From Bin87 sp965208015 (GTDB lineage Bacteria > Chloroflexota > Dehalococcoidia > Lucifugimonadales > UBA3495): a DNA stretch of 64,000 nucleotides. The stretch spans positions 434,001 through 498,000 of the forward strand of contig OZ242309.1 in NCBI GenBank assembly GCA_965208015.1, in the 5' to 3' direction. Both the position numbers and the translations under genes were made by a program. Below are positions 49,684 through 57,935 of this stretch, in pieces. Within the stretch, counting starts at the first letter, position 1. Each line of letters starts with the position of its first letter. The notes beneath the pieces are model-generated. The model was given only the letters and a program-made list of their open reading frames with translations, had not been told where the DNA came from and did no database searches.

Positions 49684-50010
49684 TTATCCGCCGGCCTGAT
49701 TGGACAAAAGGAGCAGTGAGTCGCCCGCTATCCAATCCGGGGGCGTGTCTAATTCCGGCGGCAGAAAAACCAGGCCATTTCGGTTCAGCGCATACCCGTC
49801 GGCGATGGTGATGGTCCCGTCATCGGATACGCGCAACGCGTTGCCCACCAGCTCCGGGCACGCATGCCCGAGAGCGTCCAGCAGCGCGGCCACCGGAGAT
49901 TGAGATCCCACCTCGAGAGAGATACTGCTGGCACCGGCGCTCACGCGCGCCATGCCGAACAGCTCGACCGTGACGACCACGGCATCCCCGGCTGTGGCAA
50001 CGGAGTTCAT
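49684..50010 (-). CDS. MoaD/ThiS-family sulfur-carrier protein
   Basis: A 108-residue ubiquitin-fold protein ending in the Gly-Gly required for thiocarboxylation (SNQAGG). VVVTVELFGMARVSAGASSISLEVGSQSPVAALLDALG and NRNGLVFLPPELDTPPDWIAGDSLLLL follow the MoaD pattern. It is the small subunit of molybdopterin synthase, or an AOR-specific homologue (compare the AOR-associated MoaD-like carriers). It overlaps the end of mobA by four bases and precedes the AOR gene by four. Confidence 0.85.
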   Translation of the reverse strand: MNSVATAGDAVVVTVELFGMARVSAGASSISLEVGSQSPVAALLDALGHACPELVGNALRVSDDGTITIADGYALNRNGLVFLPPELDTPPDWIAGDSLLLLSNQAGG

Positions 50011-50627
50011 CGCGCCAATTCCATGGCTCGGGACAGGTCTTCAGGCCGGTTGATGTTGAAGAAGCTGAGCAGGTCAGGGTCGAAGCGCTTGACGTCGTTT
50101 TCCGGGACGTAGCGGACGGAAACGTCGTCGAAGAAGCCGGAGATCTTCAGCTGCCCAGACCGAAGACGCTTCTCGATGGCCGGCAGGCATCGCCGAGCGT
50201 ACAGCGCGTGGGTGGGTTCCGGCCGGCCGTCCACTATCGGCACCACTGCGTCGGCGCCGTCGCGCAGACCCGCCATGTGCGCCAGCAGAGGCAGGGATAG
50301 GAAGGGCATATCGCAGGCGGTGACCAACGACCATTCGGTGGGCGCGGCGTCTAGGCCGGTGTATATGCCGCCCAGAGAACCGCAATCCGGAAACACGTCG
50401 ACCGCGGTGAGGTGGTGGTCGTCCAGGGGCAGCGCGGCGGCGCGAGCCTCGTCTGCGACGACGACAACGACATGGGAGGTTGCTACTGCCTCCGATGCCC
50501 GCCGGATGACGCGGCGGATAAGCGGTTCACCGGCGAAGGGCTCAACCGCCTTGTCTCGTCCCAGGCGCCGGCTCTGTCCTCCGGCTAGGATTACGGCGGT
50601 AATCGCTGAATTGTCGACGAAATTCAT
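50007..50627 (-). CDS. mobA: Molybdenum cofactor guanylyltransferase
   Basis: A 206-residue nucleotidyltransferase that adds GMP to molybdopterin. The LAGGQSRRLGRDKA signature spans residues 14-27, followed by VVVVADEARAAA, DCGSLGGIYTGLDAAPTEWSLVTACDMPFLSLPLL and FFNINRPEDL, all typical of MobA. First gene of the mobA-moaD-aor unit. ATG 50627 has no obvious ribosome site. Confidence 0.93.
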   Translation of the reverse strand: MNFVDNSAITAVILAGGQSRRLGRDKAVEPFAGEPLIRRVIRRASEAVATSHVVVVVADEARAAALPLDDHHLTAVDVFPDCGSLGGIYTGLDAAPTEWSLVTACDMPFLSLPLLAHMAGLRDGADAVVPIVDGRPEPTHALYARRCLPAIEKRLRSGQLKISGFFDDVSVRYVPENDVKRFDPDLLSFFNINRPEDLSRAMELAR

Positions 50628-50710
50628 AGCAAACGTTGTACCGCTGCCTTGATAGGTTCAGCATATCATCGGCGATTGGCAAGCGCACGTTATCCGTACG
50701 ACTGGAGTCA

Positions 50711-51526
50711 TCAGGCTTCGCGCTCGCCGAGGAAATTGCGCATCCGCTGGACGCACCACTCGGGATAGATGACGTTGACGCCGTGGCCAAGGCCGGGCCA
50801 CACGTCCAGGCGGCTGTTGGGGATTTCGGCGGCCATGAACTCCTGCTGCTCCATGCTGGTGGTAAGCGATTCGTCGCCGGTGAGCAGGATCGTGGGTACT
50901 TTGATGTTCTTCAGGTGCGGCCCGAAGTCCAGGCTGTCCAGGTAGGTGTGGAGGGCTTGGCCGATGTCCGCCGGCGTCTTGTCCATCTCGGCGATGTACC
51001 AGTCCTTGAGTCCTTCCGCAGCGTGGCGCATGTCGAGGCGGAAGTTGATGGTTGCCGCGCTCCACGCTCCGATGCCGCCCTGCTCCATGGTCGCCAGCCA
51101 GCTTCCGCCCGGGGTCTGGTTCTCACGGCGGGTCAGGCGGCACGGTGAGTTGCACAGCACCAACGCTCGGCAGCGGTCCGGGTGGTCGTGGGCGAACTGC
51201 ATGCCCATTATGCCGCCAAAGGACTCGCCAACGTACACGGCTCGATCTACGCCGGCGTCGTCGAGAATTGCCAGCAGGTCGCCCATGAGAGTGTCCAGGG
51301 TGGGCTCGTAGCGAGACGGGTCGATGGTCGACCGGCCCATGCCCCGCATGTCCGGTCGGATCACCCGGTATTCGCGGCTGAGCAGCGGCGGCCAGTTGTA
51401 CCAGAACTGGCCGTTGCGGGAGAAACCGTGCTGCAGCACGATAGCTTCGGGAGCCGACCGCCAGGGGTCGGTGAAGTCGTCCAGATAATAGTGCAGTTGA
51501 GCGTCTCCACGCTGGATAGTGGGCAC
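50711..51526 (-). CDS. Alpha/beta-fold hydrolase
   Basis: A 271-residue hydrolase. The oxyanion region VLQHGFSRNGQFW, RPDMRGMGRS, the nucleophile elbow VYVGESFGGIMG, the acid in LLTGDESLTT and the histidine in GLGHGVN complete a catalytic triad. The family includes meta-cleavage product hydrolases and esterases; the neighbouring HpaB-type monooxygenase makes a role in aromatic breakdown plausible. GTG 51526 with GGGAG upstream was chosen over the ATG at 51592, which would overlap the divergent gene's promoter region. Divergent from the monooxygenase, 80 bases apart. Confidence 0.9.
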   Translation of the reverse strand: MPTIQRGDAQLHYYLDDFTDPWRSAPEAIVLQHGFSRNGQFWYNWPPLLSREYRVIRPDMRGMGRSTIDPSRYEPTLDTLMGDLLAILDDAGVDRAVYVGESFGGIMGMQFAHDHPDRCRALVLCNSPCRLTRRENQTPGGSWLATMEQGGIGAWSAATINFRLDMRHAAEGLKDWYIAEMDKTPADIGQALHTYLDSLDFGPHLKNIKVPTILLTGDESLTTSMEQQEFMAAEIPNSRLDVWPGLGHGVNVIYPEWCVQRMRNFLGEREA

Positions 51527-51606
51527 GATGCGTCTCCCAATTGCGGTTTTCGCTCGTATACCATACCCTTGCCGCACTAGCAACACAGGCAAAACGGAGG
51601 CATGTG

Positions 51607-53061
51607 ATGCCGGCGCGCACCGGAGCCCAATACATCGACGGAATTCGAGAACGCGCCGCTGAAGTGTATATCAGCGGGCAGCGAGTGAAGGACGTGACGG
51701 CCCATCCCGCTTTCGCCGGCGGACTGCGAACCGTGGCCGGGCTGCTGGACATGCAGCACGATCCCGCTCTGCGCGATGAAATGGTCTACGAATCGCCCTC
51801 CACCGGCGATCCGGTCGGGTTGTCCTTCATCATGCCGCGCACTGCGGACGATCTGGCCAAACGCCGGAAGATGATGTCCAACTGGGCCCTGGCATCGTAC
51901 GGCATGATGGGACGCACTCCCGACTTTCTGAACGTTGCGGTGATGTCCATGGCGGCTGCGGCGGACTATTGCGGCCGGAACCGTCCTGAGTTCAAGCAGA
52001 ACATCCTCAACTACTACGAGCACATCCGCGAAAACGATATCGTGATGACCCATACGCTGGTCAACCTGCAGCGCAGCCGTTCCGTGGGTCAGACGCCGTT
52101 TGATGATCGCACCGAGGTGGCGCTGTCGGTGGTCAGGGAGACGGACGCCGGCATCGTCGTTCGCGGCGCGAGAGTGCTGGCGACGCTGGGGCCGCTTTCG
52201 GACGAGATTGCGGTGTACCCGGCCCGCACGCGAAGGGTGCCGGCCGGCGAGGAAGGCAAGTTTGCTTTTGGCTTCGCCATACCCTGTGAGACTCCGGGCC
52301 TGAAATTCCAATGCCGCGATACCGTGGACCTGGGCCGGTCGCACTTCGATCACCCGGCCGGCAGCCGGTTTGAGGAGATGGACGCCATCGTTTTCTTTGA
52401 TGACGTGCTGGTGCCCTGGGAGCGGGTATTCCTGTACAACGACGTGACGCTGTGCAACCAGTGGGGAGAGCGCACCAACCGCAACGCGCACACCGGCCAC
52501 CAGGTGGTCACCAAGAACGTGGTCAAGTGCGAGTTCATGCTGGGACTGGCATCCATGATGGTGGATACGCTGGGGTCAAGTGACCTGCCGCAAACCCAGC
52601 ACCTGGTCGCCGAGCTGATCGAGAACCTGGAGATCACCAAGGCGCTGCTGGTGGCGTCCGAAGCTCAGGCTTCCATCGACCAGTGGGGGATATTCTGTCC
52701 GGACTACCGGCCGTTGCTGGTGGCGCGCAAGCAGATGATCACCATGTATCCGCGCATGGCGGAGATCCTGCACCTGCTGGGTTCCAGCAGCCTGATGGCC
52801 CTGCCGGCCGAGGCCGACCTGAACGGCCCGCTGGCCGAGGACATCCACCGTTATCTGGACACCGATACGGCCACCGCCGAGGAGCGCATCCGCCTGTTCC
52901 GGCTGGCATGGGACGTGTCGTGCAGCGCGTTCGGCGGGCGGCAGACGCTGTACGAGCGTTACTTCGGCGGTGACGCGGCCCGCAACGCCGCGCTGCTCTA
53001 CCAGATCTACGACCGCACCGACGCGCGAAACATGGTCGACGAGTTTCTATCCCTGGAGTGA
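51607..53061 (+). CDS. HpaB-family FAD-dependent monooxygenase
   Basis: A 484-residue large-subunit protein of the 4-hydroxyphenylacetate 3-hydroxylase family: ARTGAQYIDGIRERAAEVYISGQRVKDVTAHPAF, YGMMGRTPDF, FKQNILNYYEHIRENDIVMTHTLVNLQ, VVRGARVLATLGPLSDEIAVYP, DVLVPWERVFLYND and LGSSSLMALPAEADL. Members hydroxylate phenols using reduced FAD from a separate reductase. ATG 51607 follows CGGAGGC. Ends in an ATG/GTG overlap with the MOSC gene. The reductase partner was not seen. Confidence 0.93.
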   Translation: MPARTGAQYIDGIRERAAEVYISGQRVKDVTAHPAFAGGLRTVAGLLDMQHDPALRDEMVYESPSTGDPVGLSFIMPRTADDLAKRRKMMSNWALASYGMMGRTPDFLNVAVMSMAAAADYCGRNRPEFKQNILNYYEHIRENDIVMTHTLVNLQRSRSVGQTPFDDRTEVALSVVRETDAGIVVRGARVLATLGPLSDEIAVYPARTRRVPAGEEGKFAFGFAIPCETPGLKFQCRDTVDLGRSHFDHPAGSRFEEMDAIVFFDDVLVPWERVFLYNDVTLCNQWGERTNRNAHTGHQVVTKNVVKCEFMLGLASMMVDTLGSSDLPQTQHLVAELIENLEITKALLVASEAQASIDQWGIFCPDYRPLLVARKQMITMYPRMAEILHLLGSSSLMALPAEADLNGPLAEDIHRYLDTDTATAEERIRLFRLAWDVSCSAFGGRQTLYERYFGGDAARNAALLYQIYDRTDARNMVDEFLSLE

Positions 53062-53831
53062 CGCCCGTGATTACCGTTGCCGAGATCAATATCGCCCCGG
53101 TCAAGTCGATGGCCCTGGTATCGCTGACGGAAGCCAGGCTGGACTTGGGCGGCATCGTCGACGACCGCCGCTTCTACCTGGTCAACAGCCAGGGCAGGCT
53201 GCTCAGCCGGCGCCAGGTGGGCAAGCTGGCACAGCTGGTCACGTCGTGGGACGCGGATACGGGGCACCTTAAGATCACCTTCCCCGACGGGCGAACCCTG
53301 GAAGGGCAGCCGGAGCTGGACAATCCAGTATGGACGATCATCTGGGGCCGGCGGGTCAGAGCGCGTCCTTTGATGGGTGACTGGATGCCGGCCATCAGCG
53401 AGTTCTGCGGCCAGCCGGCGTTGCTGATGATGTCCGAGCTGCCCTGCCAAGTTTTCGATGAGTTCCCGGTTTCGGTGCTTTCGCGGGCGTCAGTGGAACA
53501 CTTGTCGGGCCGGATGGGGCTTACGGATGACGAATGCCTGGCCACTGACCGGTTCCGGCCGACGCTGCTCCTGGACGGGTGCGAGGCACACGAGGAAGAC
53601 GGCTGGATGAATCGCACGATTTCCATCGGCGACTCCGTGGTGCGCGTCCTGGCACCGGACCCGCGGTGCGCCATCGTCGATCAGGACCCGGTAACCGGCG
53701 AAACCGACACGGAGGTCGTGAGATCGATCCTCAGCTACCGGCCCAACGCGCTGGCGGGTTACTTCGGCGTGTATGGCATCGTGGAGAAGCCGGGGACGGT
53801 GCGGGTGGGGGATACAGTAGAACTGGGCTGA
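53058..53831 (+). CDS. MOSC-domain protein (N-terminal beta-barrel plus MOSC)
   Basis: A 257-residue protein of the YcbX/mARC-like MOSC group. The N-terminal MOSC_N part is ITVAEINIAPVKSMALVSLTEARLDLGGIVDDRRFYLVNSQGRLLSRRQ; the MOSC domain follows (RFRPTLLLDG, DSVVRVLAPDPRCAIVDQDPVTGE) with the conserved cysteine that ligates molybdenum (PRCAIVDQDP). It could deliver or use the molybdenum cofactor. GTG 53058 overlaps the HpaB stop by four bases. It lies 2.4 kb from mobA-moaD-aor. Confidence 0.88.
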   Translation: MTPVITVAEINIAPVKSMALVSLTEARLDLGGIVDDRRFYLVNSQGRLLSRRQVGKLAQLVTSWDADTGHLKITFPDGRTLEGQPELDNPVWTIIWGRRVRARPLMGDWMPAISEFCGQPALLMMSELPCQVFDEFPVSVLSRASVEHLSGRMGLTDDECLATDRFRPTLLLDGCEAHEEDGWMNRTISIGDSVVRVLAPDPRCAIVDQDPVTGETDTEVVRSILSYRPNALAGYFGVYGIVEKPGTVRVGDTVELG

Positions 53832-53873
53832 CTGCTGTAGAATGTAGCCACGCAACTAACTGGAGGCAGCATA

Positions 53874-54188
53874 ATGTCTGACAAGATGCTGACGGCGGAA
53901 ACGGTTCAAGTCATTCACCGGGATAAGTCGGGCGCGCCCGATTACATAATCAACCTGACTTTGAACTATTGCCAGGATTCCGGGCAATGGGTTGGAGTTT
54001 GCGACGAATTGGGGACGGCTGCATTCGCGGACGACTTGGAACAGACGCGGATCGAGCTGCGAGAGGCCTTAGAGTTGCAGTTGAACGGGGTGGAAAGTTT
54101 AGCCGACGTCCGAGAATATCTTGACGACAACCAGGTGGTTATTCAACCGGTCAAACTCTCTCAACAAGCCGGCTTCGCGGTTGTATGA
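53874..54188 (+). CDS. HicB-like antitoxin (locus 3)
   Basis: A 104-residue protein resembling HicB: YIINLTLNYCQDSGQWVGVCDELGTAAFADDLEQTRIELREALELQL, where the W-V-G-x-C-x-E-L-G-x-x-x-x-A-D-x-x-x-x-x-x-x-x-L core is HicB-like. A C-terminal extension (ADVREYLDDNQVVIQPV) follows. TGGAGGC precedes ATG 53874 and a TAGAAT at about 53838 may be its -10. Its stop overlaps the ATG of the broken hicA (ATGA). Confidence 0.7.
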   Translation: MSDKMLTAETVQVIHRDKSGAPDYIINLTLNYCQDSGQWVGVCDELGTAAFADDLEQTRIELREALELQLNGVESLADVREYLDDNQVVIQPVKLSQQAGFAVV

Positions 54189-54434
54189 ATATCTCAGGAC
54201 GTTATCTCATGCGCCTCCTCGAACTCGACGGATGGATCCGAAATCGCCGTGGTTACCACGGCGATTTTGTTCTACAAAGAATTTCAGGGAGAACGACGAC
54301 CAAGGTTCACGGTCATACCGGACAAGTCAACACCTCTGCCTGATACGATGTTGGGAGGCATTCTCAGTGTGAAGCAAACCGGCATTGGCCGGACTGGTTT
54401 GCAAAGGCTTATTGAATTGGAACGAGAGGGCTGA
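54185..54434 (+). pseudogene. hicA with a single-base frameshift (locus 3)
   Basis: From ATG 54185 the first 27 codons are HicA-like (ISGRYLMRLLELDGWIRNRRGYHGD), then the frame derails. The next frame encodes the rest of HicA (FYKEFQGERRPRFTVIPDKS, GLQRLIELEREG) to TGA 54432-54434. Removing one T from the TTTT at 54265-54268 restores a complete 82-residue HicA, including the RGYH histidine and C-terminal helix. It is either an inactivated toxin, a slippery tract that makes some toxin, or a read error. Confidence 0.75.
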
Positions 54435-54446
54435 TAAGCAAGTCAA

Positions 54447-54475
54447 GGGAGCCGCATTGCAGCGGCTCCCCTTTC
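54447..54475. terminator. Hairpin between convergent genes
   Basis: GGGAGCCGC (54447-54455) pairs with GCGGCTCCC (54462-54470), six-base loop, then CTTTCCC. It serves hicA or, in reverse, the aminotransferase gene. Confidence 0.65.
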
Positions 54476-54506
54476 CCGATTGAATTTGTGTTTGTGGCTT
54501 ACGCAC

Positions 54507-55847
54507 TCAGTGTTGCACCAACCCTTCTTCCATCATGGCGGCGATGGCGCCGTCGAACGCCTCGATGGTGAAGTCGATGTCGGCTTCGGTATGGGTGCCG
54601 GACAGGACGCCGCTGGTGCGAGACATGAGGTCCACGCCGCGCACCTGGAGAGCCTGACGCAGCGCGCGCTGGATGCCGACGGGCTGGTCCTTGAGGCGGG
54701 ATGCGTCCAGGCCGGCGATGCTGCGCTCGCCGAAGAACAGGTGGAATGTGGACGCCTCGCCGTAGACGGTGGCGTTGACCTCCCTCCGGTCCACGACTTG
54801 GCGCAATCCGACCCGGAGCCGCTCGGCCATGAGGTCGGCCTGGGCGTTGTACTCGCCGGTGGCGACCAGGCGCAGGGCGGCGTTGCCCGACGCGGCAGCG
54901 TAGGGGTTGGCGTTGAAGGTGCCGCCGTGGAGGACGCGTTCGTAGCGGTCGTGGTGGCTGTCTCCCGTCTGGTGCATGACCGACATGACCTCGTCGCGAC
55001 CGCCGACCGCGCCGCCGGGCAGGCCGCCGGTGATAATCTTGGCCATGGTGCACAGGTCGGGGTCGACACCCAGCCGCTCTTGCGCTCCGCCAGGGGCCCA
55101 GCGGAAGCCGGTGATGACTTCGTCCAGGATCATAACGACCCCGTGTTCCCGGGTTAGGCGCCGGACGCCATCGAGGAAACCGTCGGGCAGGGGCACCGTA
55201 CCGTAGGACGCGCCGGAAGCCTCGGTGATGACGCCGGCGATATTGTCGTCGCTGTTCAGCACGTTCTCCAGCGCAGCAAGGTCCGTGGGCAGCACAACAA
55301 TGGAGTCGATGGTGCCCTGGGGAATGCCGATGGATGCCGGCACGTCGAAGGGCGGCAGGTTGCCCGGCATTACATAATCGTGCCAGCCGTGGTAATGGGA
55401 CTCCCAGCGGATGATCTTTTCCTTGCCAGTGTAGGCGCGAGCCACGCGCATGGCCAGCATGGTGGCTTCCGCGCCGGATCCGACAAAACGGACCTTGTCG
55501 ACGCAGGGCATCAGGGTGCAGACCCGCTCGCCCCATTCCAGCATCGACTCGGTGGGAGCGCCAAAGTGCGCGCCGTCAGCCAGGACGCCGGAAAGCGCGG
55601 CGACCACCTCGGGGTGCGCGTGGCCCAACAGGAGCGATGCCGAACCCATGCCGTAGTCGACGTACTCATTGCCGTCGATGTCCCATTTGCGGGGACCGCT
55701 GCCACGGGCGATGACCACGGGGAACGGGTCGGAGGTGTAGCCGTCGTGGCCCGGACTGCCAGAGGGGAACCGGGCCTGGTAGTTCGGTTGGAGTTCCCGC
55801 GAACGCGGGTTCATGCGGATGTACTGTTCCTGGATGGTTTCAGCCAT
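54507..55847 (-). CDS. Class III aminotransferase (glutamate-1-semialdehyde aminomutase-like)
   Basis: A 446-residue PLP enzyme: WDIDGNEYVDYGMGSASLLLGHAHPEVVAAL, FVGSGAEATMLAMRVARAYTGKEKIIRWESHYHGWHDY, MILDEVITGFRWAPGGAQ, the PLP-lysine segment CTMAKIITGGLPGGAVGG and HGGTFNANPYAAASG. It resembles HemL but there is no tetrapyrrole context; paralogues of this group are widespread in catabolic clusters. ATG 55847 follows AGGAG. The double esterase gene lies 29 bases upstream. Confidence 0.9.
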   Translation of the reverse strand: MAETIQEQYIRMNPRSRELQPNYQARFPSGSPGHDGYTSDPFPVVIARGSGPRKWDIDGNEYVDYGMGSASLLLGHAHPEVVAALSGVLADGAHFGAPTESMLEWGERVCTLMPCVDKVRFVGSGAEATMLAMRVARAYTGKEKIIRWESHYHGWHDYVMPGNLPPFDVPASIGIPQGTIDSIVVLPTDLAALENVLNSDDNIAGVITEASGASYGTVPLPDGFLDGVRRLTREHGVVMILDEVITGFRWAPGGAQERLGVDPDLCTMAKIITGGLPGGAVGGRDEVMSVMHQTGDSHHDRYERVLHGGTFNANPYAAASGNAALRLVATGEYNAQADLMAERLRVGLRQVVDRREVNATVYGEASTFHLFFGERSIAGLDASRLKDQPVGIQRALRQALQVRGVDLMSRTSGVLSGTHTEADIDFTIEAFDGAIAAMMEEGLVQH

Positions 55848-55876
55848 GGTAGTGACTCCTGTGATGGTGTCGCGGG

Positions 55877-57841
55877 TTAGTTGTCGGCGGCGGCGAGAGC
55901 CTCGGGTTCCCTCAGCGCGGAGCCGAACGCCTGGGCAAGTTGGGCGCTGGCGGCGTCGACGGCCTGGCGACCCTTGTCGATGACGTGGGGGAGGCCGAAG
56001 AAGCCGTGGATGACCCCGTCGTACCGGATGAGGGTGGTTTCGACGCCGGCGTCTTCCAGGGCGCTGGCGAAGGCCTCGCCCTCGTCGCGGAGCGGATCAA
56101 ACTCCGCCGTAATCACCAGGGCGGGCGGCAGGTCTGCCGACAGCCGCGCCCTTCCGGGCGACGCGAAGATGTTGTAACCGGACAGGTCGGAGTTGTCGAT
56201 GTAGTGGTCCCAGAACCAGCGCATGCTTGCGGTTTCAAGGAACATACCCTGTCCGTTGACGTTGTAGGAGCGCGTATCGTAGGCGTAATCGGTAGCCGGA
56301 TAGACCAGCAACTGGAACGCCAAGGGTTGCGGGAAATCGTCCTGCGCCAAGCAGACTGCCGCGGCGAGGTTGCCGCCGGCGCTGTCGCCGCCCACCGCGA
56401 TTAGGTCGGCGCGGCTGCCCAGGGCGTCGGCATTGTGCATGGCCCACATAGTCGCCGTGAGACAGTCCTCGAAGGGCGTGGGGAACTTGTGCTCGGGGGC
56501 AAGGCGATAGTCTACTGAGATCACGACGCAGTTGCCGCCCACGCACAGTTCGCGGGCGGTGGCGTCAGCGGTTTCGATGTTGCCGATCACCCAGCCTCCG
56601 CCGTGATACCAGACCAGCGTGCCCCACGGACCTTGCGTGGCGGGCGTGTAGATGCGAACCGGCACGTCGCCGGGTTCCTTGCCGTGCTCGTTGCGGATGA
56701 TCCGGTCCTCGACCTTGCCCACTTCCGGGCCTTCTGGACGGGGACGATTGTTCATGATCTCGCGGCACTCGTTCACCTCCATTTCCTGGAAGGGCTTGAT
56801 GCCCATGGAGTCGAACAGCTCCAGGACGTGGGCGGCTTGGGGATCGAGCAGCTTGCGCATGGCCGCCGGGTCGCCCTCGTGGCGGCGGTGGTACTCCTCG
56901 GTCATGTCGTCCACCGCGCCGCGCAGGAACCGGCAGGCATCGCCCATGGCCGCGCGCGCGGTGTCCATGACGCTCGCCATGCTGAAGAAGCCGTGGATCA
57001 TTCCATCGTAGCGGTTGCTTTCCGCCGGCACACCCAGCTCGTTGAGCAGGCGTCCGTAGGCCTCGCCTTCGTCGCATAGGGGGTCGTATTCCGCGGTAAT
57101 GATCAGCGCGGGCGCCAGTTCGTCGATGGCGTCGAAATCGGCGGACAACTGCAATGGAGCAGCCAGCGGATCGGCAGCCTGGGAGGGGTCAGCGAGGTAC
57201 TGGTCCCAATACCAGATCATTACCTCCCGGTCCAGGTTGTATCCGGTCCCGTTGTCGATATACGATCCGGTGTCGAACTTGACGTCGGTGACCGGATAGA
57301 CCAGTAGCTGCTGGCTGACGCGGAAATCGCCGGTCTCGGCGGCCTTGATGCTCACCGCCGCCGCCAGGTTGCCGCCGGCGCTGTCGCCGCCCACGGCAAC
57401 CACGCCGGGCACGCCTCCAATCTCGGCAGCGTGGTCGCTGGCCCAGATGGTCGCGTAGTAGCAGTCGTCAAAAGGATCGGGGAACTTGGCTTCCGGGGAC
57501 AGACGGTAGTCCACTGACACCACGACGCAGCGGGAGCCGGCGCACAAATGGCGTGCCGTGCCGTCGGCCGAGTCCAGGTTGCCCACGACCCAGCCGCCGC
57601 CGTGATACCACGCCAGGATTGGGAACGGTCCGTCGCCCTCGGGCGTATAGATGCGCACCGGCACGTCGCCCGCCGGTCCCGGGACGCTACGATCCTGGAC
57701 TTTGCCCACCTCGGGGCCGGGCGCTCGGGGACGCTTGGCCGCATTGGCCCGAGCTTCCGCCGGACTAACGGTGTTGGCTGGCGGCAAACCCAAGGCTCGG
57801 GTTGCGTCGATTACCTCTTGCGCTTGCGGATGCAGTGGCAT
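55877..57841 (-). CDS. Tandem-fused HSL-type alpha/beta hydrolase
   Basis: A 654-residue chain containing two complete hormone-sensitive-lipase-type (alpha/beta hydrolase 3) domains. Domain 1 (~1-310): HGGGWVVGN at 80-88, GDSAGG with Ser154, Asp253 in EYDPL, His283 in IHGF. Domain 2 (~330-640): HGGGWVIGN at 413, GDSAGG with Ser487, Asp582 in FDPL, His612 in IHGF. Each half is the length of a normal single esterase, so the gene came from duplication and fusion, and both sites look active. ATG 57841 follows GGAGG. Confidence 0.93.
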   Translation of the reverse strand: MPLHPQAQEVIDATRALGLPPANTVSPAEARANAAKRPRAPGPEVGKVQDRSVPGPAGDVPVRIYTPEGDGPFPILAWYHGGGWVVGNLDSADGTARHLCAGSRCVVVSVDYRLSPEAKFPDPFDDCYYATIWASDHAAEIGGVPGVVAVGGDSAGGNLAAAVSIKAAETGDFRVSQQLLVYPVTDVKFDTGSYIDNGTGYNLDREVMIWYWDQYLADPSQAADPLAAPLQLSADFDAIDELAPALIITAEYDPLCDEGEAYGRLLNELGVPAESNRYDGMIHGFFSMASVMDTARAAMGDACRFLRGAVDDMTEEYHRRHEGDPAAMRKLLDPQAAHVLELFDSMGIKPFQEMEVNECREIMNNRPRPEGPEVGKVEDRIIRNEHGKEPGDVPVRIYTPATQGPWGTLVWYHGGGWVIGNIETADATARELCVGGNCVVISVDYRLAPEHKFPTPFEDCLTATMWAMHNADALGSRADLIAVGGDSAGGNLAAAVCLAQDDFPQPLAFQLLVYPATDYAYDTRSYNVNGQGMFLETASMRWFWDHYIDNSDLSGYNIFASPGRARLSADLPPALVITAEFDPLRDEGEAFASALEDAGVETTLIRYDGVIHGFFGLPHVIDKGRQAVDAASAQLAQAFGSALREPEALAAADN

Positions 57842-57873
57842 GTCGTGCCTCCACTATGATTGTTCTGTTACGC

Positions 57874-57923
57874 ACGGGGCCGCCGGAGCATCTGGTCAGG
57901 TGCGTTCCGGCGGCCCCGTTTTT
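57874..57923 (+). terminator. Intrinsic terminator oriented on the + strand
   Basis: ACGGGGCCGCCGGA (57874-57887) pairs over 14 bp with TCCGGCGGCCCCGT (57906-57919), 18-base loop, then TTTTT on the + strand. No + strand gene lies upstream for several kilobases; on the - strand, where the flanking genes run, it lacks a U-tract. Confidence 0.75.
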
Positions 57924-57935
57924 GGCTGGTGGGTT

